Source: Acidobacteriota bacterium
Lineage (GTDB): Bacteria > Acidobacteriota > Vicinamibacteria > Vicinamibacterales > SCN-69-37
Reading direction: 5' to 3'
Length of the DNA stretch: 17,376 nt
Assembly (NCBI GenBank): GCA_016716905.1
Contig: JADJUS010000010.1
Coordinates: forward strand, 1-17,376
Part shown: positions 8,705-16,716 of the stretch, in pieces
How the letters are laid out: each line of letters begins with the position of its first letter
Numbering within the stretch: position 1 is the first letter of the stretch
The notes under the pieces: generated by a model
The model's input: only the letters and a program-made list of their open reading frames with translations
Told to the model about the DNA's origin: nothing
The model's database searches: none
Translations under genes and position numbers: made by a program

Positions 8705-11382
8705 TCCCGCTCCTCTATCGCCTGCTTCTGCGGTTCTATCCGCGCGAGTTTCGGGATCGCTTCGGCGAGGAATTCCTGGACACCGCACGCGCGATGGACC
8801 GAGGGGCCGCACGACGCCCCTGGCGCGCCGTGCGTGACGCGGTGTCGACCGCCATGGCGGTCAGGGCGGATCTCCGCCAGGAGCGCGCGGACTCACTCTC
8901 TGGGAGGAGCATACGCGTGAATAACCTGTTGACCGACGCCCGCTTCGCACTTCGCGGCCTGCGTCGCGAGCCGCGCTTCTCGTTGTTCGTCGTAGCTACG
9001 CTCGCGGTGGCGATCGGCGCAAACGCCACCCTCCTGGGTCTGGCCGATCGACTGATCTTCAGGGGCCCAGAGGCCATTGCGCACCCGGCCGGCGTCATGA
9101 GGGTGCAAATTGCGGCGCAGCCTCCCAATCGCCCACCGGTCGCCACATTCACGATGGGACACGTGTTATTCGCCGGGATTCGTGATCGCGCTGGAAACGG
9201 CGTGCGCGCCACCAGCTACGCGCTGAATCAGGCGACGCTCGGCCGGGGAGGCAGCGCCCGGCCGCTGCAGTTGGGCTACGCATCACCGGAGTTCTTCGAC
9301 CTGCTCGGCACCACATCCGCGCGCGGGCGCCTGCTGAACGCAGGCGACGACAACGGCGCCGCGGGCGGCGGCTCGGTCGTCATCAGCTATCCACTGTGGC
9401 AGCGTGAATTTGGCGGAGACGCCGGCGTCGTTGGGCAATCGTTGGTCATCGACGACGTCGCGCGCACGGTCGTGGGGGTGACCGCGCGAGGATTTACCGG
9501 CGCGGAGCTGGGGCCTGTGGACGCATGGCTGCCCATCAGCATCGTGAACGCCAGGACCACACCGCAGTGGGCCACGGCATGGAACGCGCAATGGCTTCAC
9601 ACGCTCGTGCGGATGCCGAAGGGCATCGGACGCGAACAGGTCGAGGCCGACCTGACGAACGTCCTGCGAAGCAGTTATACGGGTAAGAGCCAGGTGATGC
9701 AGATCGCCGAGCTTCGTCTGACCCCGCTCACCGTCTCCAGAGACGGCAATCAGGCCACGGACGCCCGCATCCTGAGCTGGCTCTTTGCCGTTGCCGGACT
9801 GGTATTCGTCGTGGCGTGCGCCAACGTGATGAGTCTGCTGTTGGCCCGAGGGGCATCGCGCCGCCGGGAAGTGGGCGTGAGGCTGGCGCTTGGAGCGTCC
9901 CGATACGCCGTCGTGAGACAGTTCCTGATTGAGGCCGGCCTGCTCGCCGCGCTTGGCACGGTGGGGGGCTTGGGTCTGGCGGCCCTGCTTGGTGAAACCG
10001 CGCGCGTGATGCTGTTCGAATCGGTGGAATGGACCAGCGCCCCGGTGAATGCCCGCATCATCCTCGGCAGCGCGCTCATCGCCGTCGTTGCCACAATCCT
10101 CACAGGACTTGTGCCCGCGCTCAGCTCCAGTCGTGTGCAAGTGGCGCCGGCCCTGCGGGGCACGGTCCGCGATGGCGGCATGCGGCGAAGCCGATTCCGC
10201 GGCGCGCTCACCATCGTGCAGGCGGCAATTTCAGTGGTGCTGCTTGTGGGCGCCGGACTCTTCGTCCGCAGCTTGTGGAACGCGAGCACGCTCGACCTGG
10301 GCGTCGACCCCGACCAGGTCGTCGTGGCGGAGGTGTCGCGGAGCCGGCTCACCGGACCGGCCGAGAGCCCTGCGCGCGCCGCAGAACAGGCCCGGCGCCG
10401 AGTGATGCTGCGGCAGTCACTCGATGCCGTTCGGTCGATTCCAGGAGTGGATCACGCCAGCGTGGCCGTGGGCATGCCATTCGGTTTTGCGTTCAACGTG
10501 GACGTCGCTCTCCCGGGAAGCGGGCCCATCTCGCCAAACGGGACGAGCATCAGTGCCGTGACGGATGCGTACTTCGACACGGTAGGCACGGCTATCGTCG
10601 AAGGGCGAGCCTTTTCACGCGAAGACCGGGAAGGCAGCGCGCCCGTGGCGATTGTGAGCGCTCACCTTGCGCGGCAGCTCTGGCCGAACGGTTCAGCCCT
10701 CGGCAATTGTCTCATCGTCGGTGACGCGGCCAGGCCCTGCGCGAGCGTGGTGGGAGTGGCCGCCGATACACATCGTGAACGACTACGGGAAGCCGCCACA
10801 CCGCATGTGTATCTGCCGGCGGGACAGGAATCCGGGTTCGGCGGTGATGTGCTGTTGGTGCGCGCTGAGCGTGGACTCGATGACGTGGCGAATGCCGTGC
10901 GGCGCCGGCTGGCGGACCTGGACAGCACGATCACACTGGTGCGCACTGAAACCCTGCGTGAGCGAATTGATCCCCAGCTGCGATCGTGGCGCCTGGGCGC
11001 GTCGGTGTTTGTGTTTGCCGGCATCCTCGCGCTGCTGGTGGCTTCGGCAGGTCTTTATAGCGTCCTGACGTACCTCGTGGCGGCCCGGCGGCACGAGATA
11101 GGCGTGCGCCTGGCCCTCGGGGCCTCGGCCGGACATGTCAGCGGCGTCGTGTTTCGGACAAGCCTCGTGCTGGCCCTGATAGGCATCGCAGCGGGAGTGG
11201 GAGTGGCTGCGGCGGTGGCTCCCCGCCTTGAGCCGCTGCTATTCGATGTTGCGCCACGGGACCCGCTTGTCTTCATTGCAGTCGCGGGCCTGCTCACGCT
11301 GGTGGCCATTGCCACGAGCCTGACGCCGGCCATTCGGGCATCGCGTGTGGACCCGCTAGAGATCCTGCGATCAGACTCGTGA
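8701..11382 (+). CDS. ADOP-type ABC transporter permease, full length
   Basis: An intact 893-residue inner-membrane protein. Residues 1-70 form the permease prefix domain (LLYRLLLRFYPREFRDRFGE), typical of ADOPs encoded with PadR. A first membrane helix follows at about 92-118 (SLFVVATLAVAIGANAT), then a MacB-like periplasmic domain, a central group of helices around VFVVACANVMSLLLARGAS and REVGVRLALGASRYAV, and a second copy of the same unit. The second copy ends with YSVLTYLVAARRHEIGVR, LALGASAGHVSGVVF and SRVDPLEILRSDS. The two REIGVR-LALGAS motifs mark the two FtsX halves. No ATPase is adjacent, as expected of orphan permeases; whether it transports, signals or acts as a scaffold is unknown. 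It is flanked on both sides by the same GC-rich repeat. Confidence 0.93.
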   Translation: MIPLLYRLLLRFYPREFRDRFGEEFLDTARAMDRGAARRPWRAVRDAVSTAMAVRADLRQERADSLSGRSIRVNNLLTDARFALRGLRREPRFSLFVVATLAVAIGANATLLGLADRLIFRGPEAIAHPAGVMRVQIAAQPPNRPPVATFTMGHVLFAGIRDRAGNGVRATSYALNQATLGRGGSARPLQLGYASPEFFDLLGTTSARGRLLNAGDDNGAAGGGSVVISYPLWQREFGGDAGVVGQSLVIDDVARTVVGVTARGFTGAELGPVDAWLPISIVNARTTPQWATAWNAQWLHTLVRMPKGIGREQVEADLTNVLRSSYTGKSQVMQIAELRLTPLTVSRDGNQATDARILSWLFAVAGLVFVVACANVMSLLLARGASRRREVGVRLALGASRYAVVRQFLIEAGLLAALGTVGGLGLAALLGETARVMLFESVEWTSAPVNARIILGSALIAVVATILTGLVPALSSSRVQVAPALRGTVRDGGMRRSRFRGALTIVQAAISVVLLVGAGLFVRSLWNASTLDLGVDPDQVVVAEVSRSRLTGPAESPARAAEQARRRVMLRQSLDAVRSIPGVDHASVAVGMPFGFAFNVDVALPGSGPISPNGTSISAVTDAYFDTVGTAIVEGRAFSREDREGSAPVAIVSAHLARQLWPNGSALGNCLIVGDAARPCASVVGVAADTHRERLREAATPHVYLPAGQESGFGGDVLLVRAERGLDDVANAVRRRLADLDSTITLVRTETLRERIDPQLRSWRLGASVFVFAGILALLVASAGLYSVLTYLVAARRHEIGVRLALGASAGHVSGVVFRTSLVLALIGIAAGVGVAAAVAPRLEPLLFDVAPRDPLVFIAVAGLLTLVAIATSLTPAIRASRVDPLEILRSDS

Positions 11383-11392
11383 CGGGGCCTCG

Positions 11393-11487
11393 AGGTCCGG
11401 CGGACATGCCGGGTCTGAAGACCCGGCCTCCGAAAACCGGATATGCCTTTCTTCGGAGGCCGGGTCTTCAGACCCGGCGGCCTCCGA
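11393..11487. repeat. GC-rich structured repeat, inverted copies 2 and 3; likely bidirectional terminator
   Basis: Two copies of the repeat at 8226-8284 stand head to head. Positions 11393-11434 match 8243-8284 with one mismatch. Positions 11409-11434 and 11452-11477 form a perfect 26-base inverted repeat around a 17-base spacer. Each arm also holds its own CCGGGTCT / AGACCCGG hairpin. The pair lies between the stops of the convergent ADOP and phosphatidyltransferase genes (11382 and 11491) and very probably ends both transcripts. Confidence 0.82.
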
Positions 11488-11490
11488 CGT

Positions 11491-12240
11491 TCACAGGTCG
11501 TCTTGCTGCGCGAGAGTGCTGGCGATCGACACCGTCCGATAGATCGCGGTGCCGATGGAACCGACGGCGATCAGGGTGACGGCGGCGGTGAGCACAGTGC
11601 CGTCGGGCCAACCCCAACGGGTCGCGACCGCCGAATCGGCGAGGGCCCCCAGGGCGAGCAGGACAAGACGTTCGGCGCGTTGCATAACGCCGCCAGTGCC
11701 ACTGACGCCCACGGCTTCGCCACGCGCGCGCGTGTAGCTGACGAGCAGCGATCCGCTGATGGCCAGCACGGAGATCGCAGCGCCCCACGGGGTGGTCGAC
11801 AGATACCAGGTCACGCCCACAAACGAAAACGCCTCGGCGAACCGGTCGAGTGTGGAGTCCATGAACGCGCCATAACGACTGGCCATGCCACGGGCCCGCG
11901 CAATGCGACCGTCGAATACGTCCGCCACGCCGCCAAACAGGATCGCCCAACCCGCAAGCGACAAGGCCCCCTGGGCAAACGCGGCACCCGCACCGATGCC
12001 GAACGCCACGCCCAGGTAGTTGAAGACGTCGGGTGAAACTTTGGCGCGAACCATCACGCGCTCGATGGGGCCAATCACCCACATCAGCCAATCGCGGACC
12101 CAGAACCCGAGCAGAGCCGTGGACGATCGGCGCGCCACGTCGGGGTCCCGCGGACGATTCCGGGAGACAACCGCAAACACCGGCATCGTGGCGACCACGA
12201 CGACGAGCAGCGTCAACGCAAGGGTATCAATCAGAGTCAC
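11491..12240 (-). CDS. CDP-alcohol phosphatidyltransferase family protein
   Basis: A 249-residue integral membrane enzyme that moves a phosphatidyl group from CDP-diacylglycerol to an alcohol. The catalytic signature DG(x)2AR(x)8G(x)3D(x)3D is complete: ADVFDGRIARARGM, then GAFMDSTLDRF. Hydrophobic segments at the N-terminus (TLALTLLVVVVATMPVFAVV) and along the rest fit the usual six helices. The GTG start at 12240 overlaps the end of the upstream TAM41-like gene by 14 bases, so the pair is coupled: one would make CDP-diacylglycerol and the other use it. The sequence resembles phosphatidylinositol(-phosphate)- and phosphatidylglycerophosphate-type members, but the acceptor alcohol cannot be read from the motif. 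The gene is intact and ends three bases after a repeat. Confidence 0.9.
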   Translation of the reverse strand: MTLIDTLALTLLVVVVATMPVFAVVSRNRPRDPDVARRSSTALLGFWVRDWLMWVIGPIERVMVRAKVSPDVFNYLGVAFGIGAGAAFAQGALSLAGWAILFGGVADVFDGRIARARGMASRYGAFMDSTLDRFAEAFSFVGVTWYLSTTPWGAAISVLAISGSLLVSYTRARGEAVGVSGTGGVMQRAERLVLLALGALADSAVATRWGWPDGTVLTAAVTLIAVGSIGTAIYRTVSIASTLAQQDDL

Positions 12241-13278
12241 GTGGCCTTTGTCGCTGAGGACGATCGCGCAGATAACGGAAGACCCGCGGCCACAGGAAAA
12301 TGAGCGGCCATCGTTGCTCGCGGGAAGTCAGGACCATCTTTGTGCCGCCACTCCGTTCAATCTTGCGCACAATGTAGTCCAGCCAACCCTCGTAGAGTAT
12401 GACGTGTTTGAGCAGGCGCACTGTGGCGCGGACCTTGCTCAGGCGAAAGTACCATCCCACGCGCAGGCGATCGATCGCCGAGGCGCGGTCCTGCTGCCGA
12501 TAGATGGTCGAGGTCTGCGTGGCCTGCGTCGCGGATCCGCGCGTCAGCGCGCCCTGTGCCACCAGGTGGTCGAGCAGCGGCGTGTAGATGGCGCACAGGA
12601 CGTCACGCTGAGCAGCCACCAGAGTGCGGGCGTGATCACCCAGACTCCGGCCGAATCTCACCCGCCAGTGAGCGCGAGAGCGCTGCCTGGAGAAACTCAT
12701 CCACGGTGAACGTCTCGGGCAGCGACGGCCGGCTCCAGGTGTAGGTGGCCGCACGGCCTTCGGCAATGGCGTCGCCGATCGCCCTCGCACTCGCAGCATC
12801 CCGCGTCCACGTCAGCAAAACGAATTGAAACAGGCGCCCCAGAACAAAATGGTCGCGACGACGGGGTGAGCAGGCGCGGCGGAAGTCGGCGAGGGAAATG
12901 ACACAACACTTGGCGCGCCGTTGCTGGGCGGGCTCGCCGGCTTCCCCGGCGCGATCGGCCACCGCAAGGATGTTGGGCGCGAGCACATGGGCCAGAGCGG
13001 TCGCCACCCTAGGTGAATACGACGTACCCGACAGTGGCCGAGAGCGATCGATAGGCGTCGCCATAGCGGTCAACAACAACGAAAAAGTCGAAGGCGCTGT
13101 CGGCCCGCGGCTTGCGCCCTTGCGCGCGGGATCCGTAGTGGATGATGCCCACACAGGAAGGCCCGAACACCTGGGCCAGAAAGGCGGAAAGGGCCTGAGC
13201 GTCGGCCTCGACCGCATGATCCAGGCCCCAGCCGAGCGCGGCCGCCAGATCCCGGGAGGGCGGGGTTTCAGACGGCAT
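12227..13278 (-). CDS. TAM41-like phosphatidate cytidylyltransferase, frameshifted
   Basis: About 350 residues of a nucleotidyltransferase that I match to TAM41/Mmp37, the peripheral mitochondrial enzyme converting phosphatidate and CTP to CDP-diacylglycerol. The start at 13278 (MPSETPPSRDLAAALGWGL) overlaps the end of the acyltransferase gene by 11 bases. The active-site region is IIHYGSRAQGRK, then DSAFDFFVVVD, like TAM41's YGSG...DF...VD. Further matches in order are LAPNILAV, AKCCVISLADFRRA (TAM41: KYGVIS), LGRLFQFVLL (TAM41: AGRLQKPV), LPETFTVDEFLQAALSRS and a C-terminal helix with KVRATVRLLKHVILYEGWL. Frames change near 13010 and 12650. A soluble, non-CdsA CDP-diacylglycerol synthase fits between an acyltransferase and a CDP-alcohol transferase. 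The match is from memory of the family, not a search; a generic nucleotidyltransferase is the alternative. Confidence 0.7.
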
Positions 13279-14113
13279 TGTGAAAGGGCCGGCCGGCGCG
13301 CATGTCGTCGAGCGTCTCAATCATTCGATTGCGCAGCGACGCCACAAAATCGGGAATCTCGGATTCCTCCGCCGGCGGCTGGAACGGCCCGATGATCCGC
13401 ACGCGAATGCGCGTGCCGGCCGCTTTGGTGAAGGTGTCGGCCACGGTGCGAATGTGCCACATGCCGTCACCCACGATGCAATAGACGGGCAGTGGCGCAT
13501 GCGTGAGGACGAGGCGAAGGCCGCGGATCATGAAGGGGAGAATCGAACCGTCCTTGCTTCGATGGCCCTCGGGGAAGATGAAAAACGAGGCCTCGCCGCG
13601 TTTGCAGCGGTCGGCGGCTTCGGCAATCGCATCGAGGTCGGCCCTGAGGCTCTGGCGTGTCTGGGCGATCAGGGGAAACCGGGCCATCCGGATGAAGGGC
13701 GAGACGCCCGGGAGGCCCCAGGCGTAGCGGCTCCGGGTGGGAATCAGCATCAGGTAGCCCGTGTTGACCTTGTAGGCGATGAGGGCGTCGAGCACCGACT
13801 GGTGGTTCATGATCACCACCCGGTTTTCCGGGCCGATGGCGCCATCAATGGAGATGCGGACCCCGGCGATGATTCGGAGCAGCACCAGAGGCGCGGCGGC
13901 CTGAAAGCGGCTCCAGGGGACGAGAAAACGCGCGGACTGGACTGGAAATACCCACGCCAGAGGAATTAGGATAAACCTTTGCACAAATCCCATGAAGAGA
14001 ACGAGATACGCCAAATAGACCAGTACAAAGACCGCGCTCCTCGTCACACGCCACGCCGCGCGTGCCACACTGAGTAGCCGGGATTCGTTCAGGGTCGTTC
14101 GGAGAAGAGACAT
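13268..14113 (-). CDS. PlsC-like 1-acylglycerol-3-phosphate acyltransferase family protein
   Basis: An intact 281-residue membrane acyltransferase. ATG 14113 gives MSLLRTTLNESRLLSVARAA, a membrane anchor at about residues 26-58, then the HX4D catalytic motif NHQSVLD (H104, D109) and the substrate motif FPEGHRS (180-186; usually FPEGTRS). These define the PlsC/LPLAT family, which acylates lysophosphatidate to phosphatidate or related lysolipids. An in-frame ATG at 14218 would add 35 residues without homology and run through the divergent operon's start. The gene heads a three-gene minus-strand operon with overlapping reading frames, ahead of the TAM41-like and CDP-alcohol transferase genes, supporting phosphatidate as its product. 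Acyl-donor specificity is unknown. Confidence 0.88.
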   Translation of the reverse strand: MSLLRTTLNESRLLSVARAAWRVTRSAVFVLVYLAYLVLFMGFVQRFILIPLAWVFPVQSARFLVPWSRFQAAAPLVLLRIIAGVRISIDGAIGPENRVVIMNHQSVLDALIAYKVNTGYLMLIPTRSRYAWGLPGVSPFIRMARFPLIAQTRQSLRADLDAIAEAADRCKRGEASFFIFPEGHRSKDGSILPFMIRGLRLVLTHAPLPVYCIVGDGMWHIRTVADTFTKAAGTRIRVRIIGPFQPPAEESEIPDFVASLRNRMIETLDDMRAGRPFHNAV

Positions 14114-14157
14114 GGCAAACCAATCGGGCGCGGAAAGCGAGACAGCGGACCAACGAG

Positions 14158-15423
14158 GTGGCGACACCCCGCAGGCCGTGGCGACGACAGAAACGACTAC
14201 AGCAATTTTACTATTCATCCAGCGACGACTTGTTCGCCATTTTGGCCCCTACGACGACTGGTGGTACGGCAGCGCACGCAACAGCGGCTATTACCTGTTC
14301 TCGCAGCCGATGTCGACGCCCCCTGGCCCCCGCATCAATCTCGAAGAGCAGCTGCACCACGAGACGCTCAAGCTGTTCAACCTGGCATCGTACAACTACC
14401 TCGGCTTGTCCACCCACCCCGAAGTCATCGCGGCCGCCCACGCGGCGCTGGACAAGTACGGGCTGGGCGCGGCAGGCTCGCCGATTCTCAGTGGCACGAT
14501 GGACGTCCACCTGACCCTTGAGAAAGAGCTGGCAGCCTTCAAGCACAAGGAAGCCGCGATGGTCTTCCCGACCGGTTACAGCACAAACGTCGGCCTCCTG
14601 TCGGCGCTCATGCGGCCCGGTGACTGGGTGATTCTGGATCAGAACGTCCACGCGAGTATTGTGGACGGCGCGATCCTCGCCAAGGCGCAGGTGAAGTTCT
14701 TCCGGCACAACCAGCCGGCCGACCTCGGAGAAGAAGCTGAAGGGCACCACCGGCAAACGCCTGGTCGTGGTGGAGGGCGTGTATTCGATGGACGGCGACA
14801 TCGCCCGCCTTCCGGAAATGGTGGAGATCTCCAAACGCGCGGGTGCACGCATCCTGATCGACGAAGCGCACTCAAGCTTCGTCTACGGTGCGGAAGGCCG
14901 CGGCGTGGTGGAACACTTCGGCCTCGAGGATGAAGTGGACATCCACGTCGGCACCTTCTCAAAGGCGCTCGGCGGCCAGGGTGGCTACGTCGCGGGCTCG
15001 CAGAGCCTCTACAACTACCTGATGGGTTTCGCGCGGTCGCGAGTGTTTTCGTGCGCACTGTCACCGGCGGTCACGGCCGGCGTGCTGGCGGCCCTCCGGA
15101 TCGTGAAACGTGAACCCCAGTTGCGCCAGCGCCTCTGGGAAAACGTGGCGCACTTCCGCAGCCTGCTGGCCACGGCCGGCGTTGATGGCCGAGTCCACGT
15201 CGCAGATCATCCCGATCGTGATTCGCAACGATCGGAAGATCCTGGGCATCGCGCAGAAACTGCAGAAGGAAGGGCTGTATCTGCAGCCCATCATCTTCCG
15301 GCGGTGGCCAAACACCGGTCGCGGTTCCGGGTGTCGATTTCGGCAAGCCATTCAACGGCGGACCTGGACCGCGCCGCTGCCATCCTGATTAAGGTTCTTC
15401 GTGAAGAGGAGATCATCAAGTGA
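14158..15423 (+). CDS. Alpha-oxoamine synthase, serine-palmitoyltransferase-like, frameshifted
   Basis: A PLP-dependent fold-type I enzyme that condenses an amino acid with an acyl thioester and releases CO2 (serine palmitoyltransferase, AONS and KBL family). After an N-terminal segment (SSSDDLFA, then GPYDDWWYGSARNSGYYLF) it shows FNLASYNYLGLSTHPEVI, KYGLGAAGSPILSGTMDVH, ILDQNVHASIVDG, VVEGVYSMDGDIARLPEM, ILIDEAHSSFVYGAEGRG and the PLP-lysine motif GTFSKALGGQGGYVAGS (lysine codon 14962-14964). TFSKALGG-GGYVAG is closer to serine palmitoyltransferase than to AONS or KBL. Frames change near 14235, 14729, 15190 and 15296. GTG 14158 is the best start; the true one is uncertain because of the first frameshift. 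It overlaps the next gene by GTGA. Substrates are not provable here, and a quorum-signal-type synthase is an alternative. Confidence 0.85.
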
Positions 15424-16111
15424 GCGATCTGAAGCCCGGACAGGTGCAATACCTTTACCGCCATGCCATCGGCGGGTTCTTCGAATTCCCCACTGAGAAC
15501 GCGCGCAAGCTGATCCCGCCTTTCATGTCCCCCGTCGAGCCTCATCACGGCCAGAGCGTGTTGTCGGTCATGGCCTTCGACTTCAGCGGCAGCTCGGTGG
15601 GCGAATACGGCGAACTCGTGTTGTCTGTGCCGGTCGCGCCGCGGATTACCGCGGCCAGCCGATGCCACGCGCGGCGTTTTTTCCATTCCTCGTCGGCACC
15701 ACGACCAAGGCTTCACGTGAACACGCCATCAAGCTGTGGCACCTGCCGCACTTCATGGACGACATCCAGATTGAGTTCAAAGTCGGCGCGCACGAAATCA
15801 CCGTGGCGGCCGCGCACGGCGGCAGCAAGATCCTGGACATGCGGATCACCGACTACGAATGGGAACCGGTGGAGCACTACTACCAGGCGTTTGAACACGA
15901 CGCCACCGGCACCTACATGGCCACCATGGCGATGAACGCGCAGTTCAGCGAAAACGAGGAAGAGCGTGGGTCGATCGAGATCTACCCGCACGCCTTCACC
16001 GCCGGGCTCAACCCGGACGGCGTGAACAGCACACCGTTTCGCGAGTTGTGGATGCGTGACGGCCGCCAGACCTTCGATCCGCTCCGGACCATCGGCCCAG
16101 GCGGGGCCTGA
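15420..16111 (+). CDS. Acetoacetate-decarboxylase-family protein, one frameshift
   Basis: About 230 residues resembling the acetoacetate decarboxylase-like fold. The GTG start at 15420 overlaps the stop of the oxoamine synthase gene. Recognisable parts are YRHAIGGFFEFPTENARKLI near the N-terminus, VMAFDFSGSSVGEYGELVLS (the Y-x-E-x-x-x-x-V signature of the family) and PRAAFFPFLVG. The C-terminal half includes KLWHLPHFMDDIQIEF and AMNAQFSENEEERGSI. The frame breaks near 15645, one base missing before RGQPMPRAAFFP. I see no clear equivalent of the catalytic lysine of clostridial acetoacetate decarboxylase, so it may be a binding protein, lyase or aldolase-like member rather than a decarboxylase. 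The stop overlaps the next start (TGATG at 16109-16113). Substrate is unknown. Confidence 0.65.
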
Positions 16112-16716
16112 TGTCCGAACGAGTCTGCGTCATCGTCAATCCGGCAGCCGGCCGGGGCGAGGCGCCAGGAACTGCCCGGCGTCACGGCCGCATTTGCGAC
16201 CGTGGGGATCACCGACATTCGCACCACGCAGAAGCGTGAAGACGAACAGGCGATTGCCCGTCGCGCCATCGACGAAGGCGCCACCACCCTGGTGGCGGTC
16301 GGCGGTGACGGCACGTGGGGCAATGTGGCCAACGCCATCCTTGCCTCGGGTGCGGGCAATGGCGTGCGACTGGCGCTCGTCGCCGCAGGCACAGGCAACG
16401 ACTTTGCAAAGACAGCCGGGTGCCCGGCCACTGACGTTGAGGCCACGGCCCGGCTCGTCGCTGAAGGCGCCGAGACCCGCGTGGATGTGGGTCGCATTGA
16501 AGATCACTTTTTCCTGAACATCACGGGCTTCGGCTTCGACGTGGCGGTGCTCGAAGATATTCTCTACGGTTCAGTTCTCAGGGCCGCCTGCCTCTGAAAC
16601 CGACGGCGAATACCGCCAGGCGAAGACCGCCGAACTCGAAATCGCGTGTGTGCTGGCGCACTGCGGCTGGTTGCGCCAGCGCCACCTCGGCGCCGTCACA
16701 GGCGCCTCAAGAATGA
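16111..16716 (+). CDS. Diacylglycerol/sphingosine kinase-like protein, internally deleted and frameshifted
   Basis: A lipid kinase of the DAGK catalytic family (YegS/BmrU/DgkB-like). It begins MSERVCVIVNPAAGRG; after a frameshift near 16160 come AFATVGITDIRTTQ, the ATP-binding VAVGGDGTWGNVANAI, the AAGTGNDFAKTAG motif and FFLNITGFGFDVAVLEDI. At about 16560 the homology jumps to VQFSGPPASETDGEYRQAK and ACV...GALRLVAPA, which is the normal C-terminal strand set of the family. Roughly 90-100 residues of the middle are therefore missing compared with the usual 300-residue length. A further frameshift near 16650 leads to APSQAPQE and a stop at 16714-16716 that overlaps the alcohol dehydrogenase ATG. 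In this context the substrate could be diacylglycerol or a sphingoid base. As written it would not be functional. Confidence 0.75.

Noticed and set aside
9283..10140. 285-codon minus-strand open frame inside the large permease
   Set aside because: It is antisense to an intact 893-residue gene with clear domains and has shadow-like composition.
12020..12709. 229-codon plus-strand frame across the TAM41-like / transferase junction
   Set aside because: It is antisense to two genes with recognisable motifs and has low-complexity shadow composition.
13280..13969. 229-codon plus-strand frame antisense to the acyltransferase
   Set aside because: The minus strand carries the intact HX4D and FPEG motifs; this frame has no family features.
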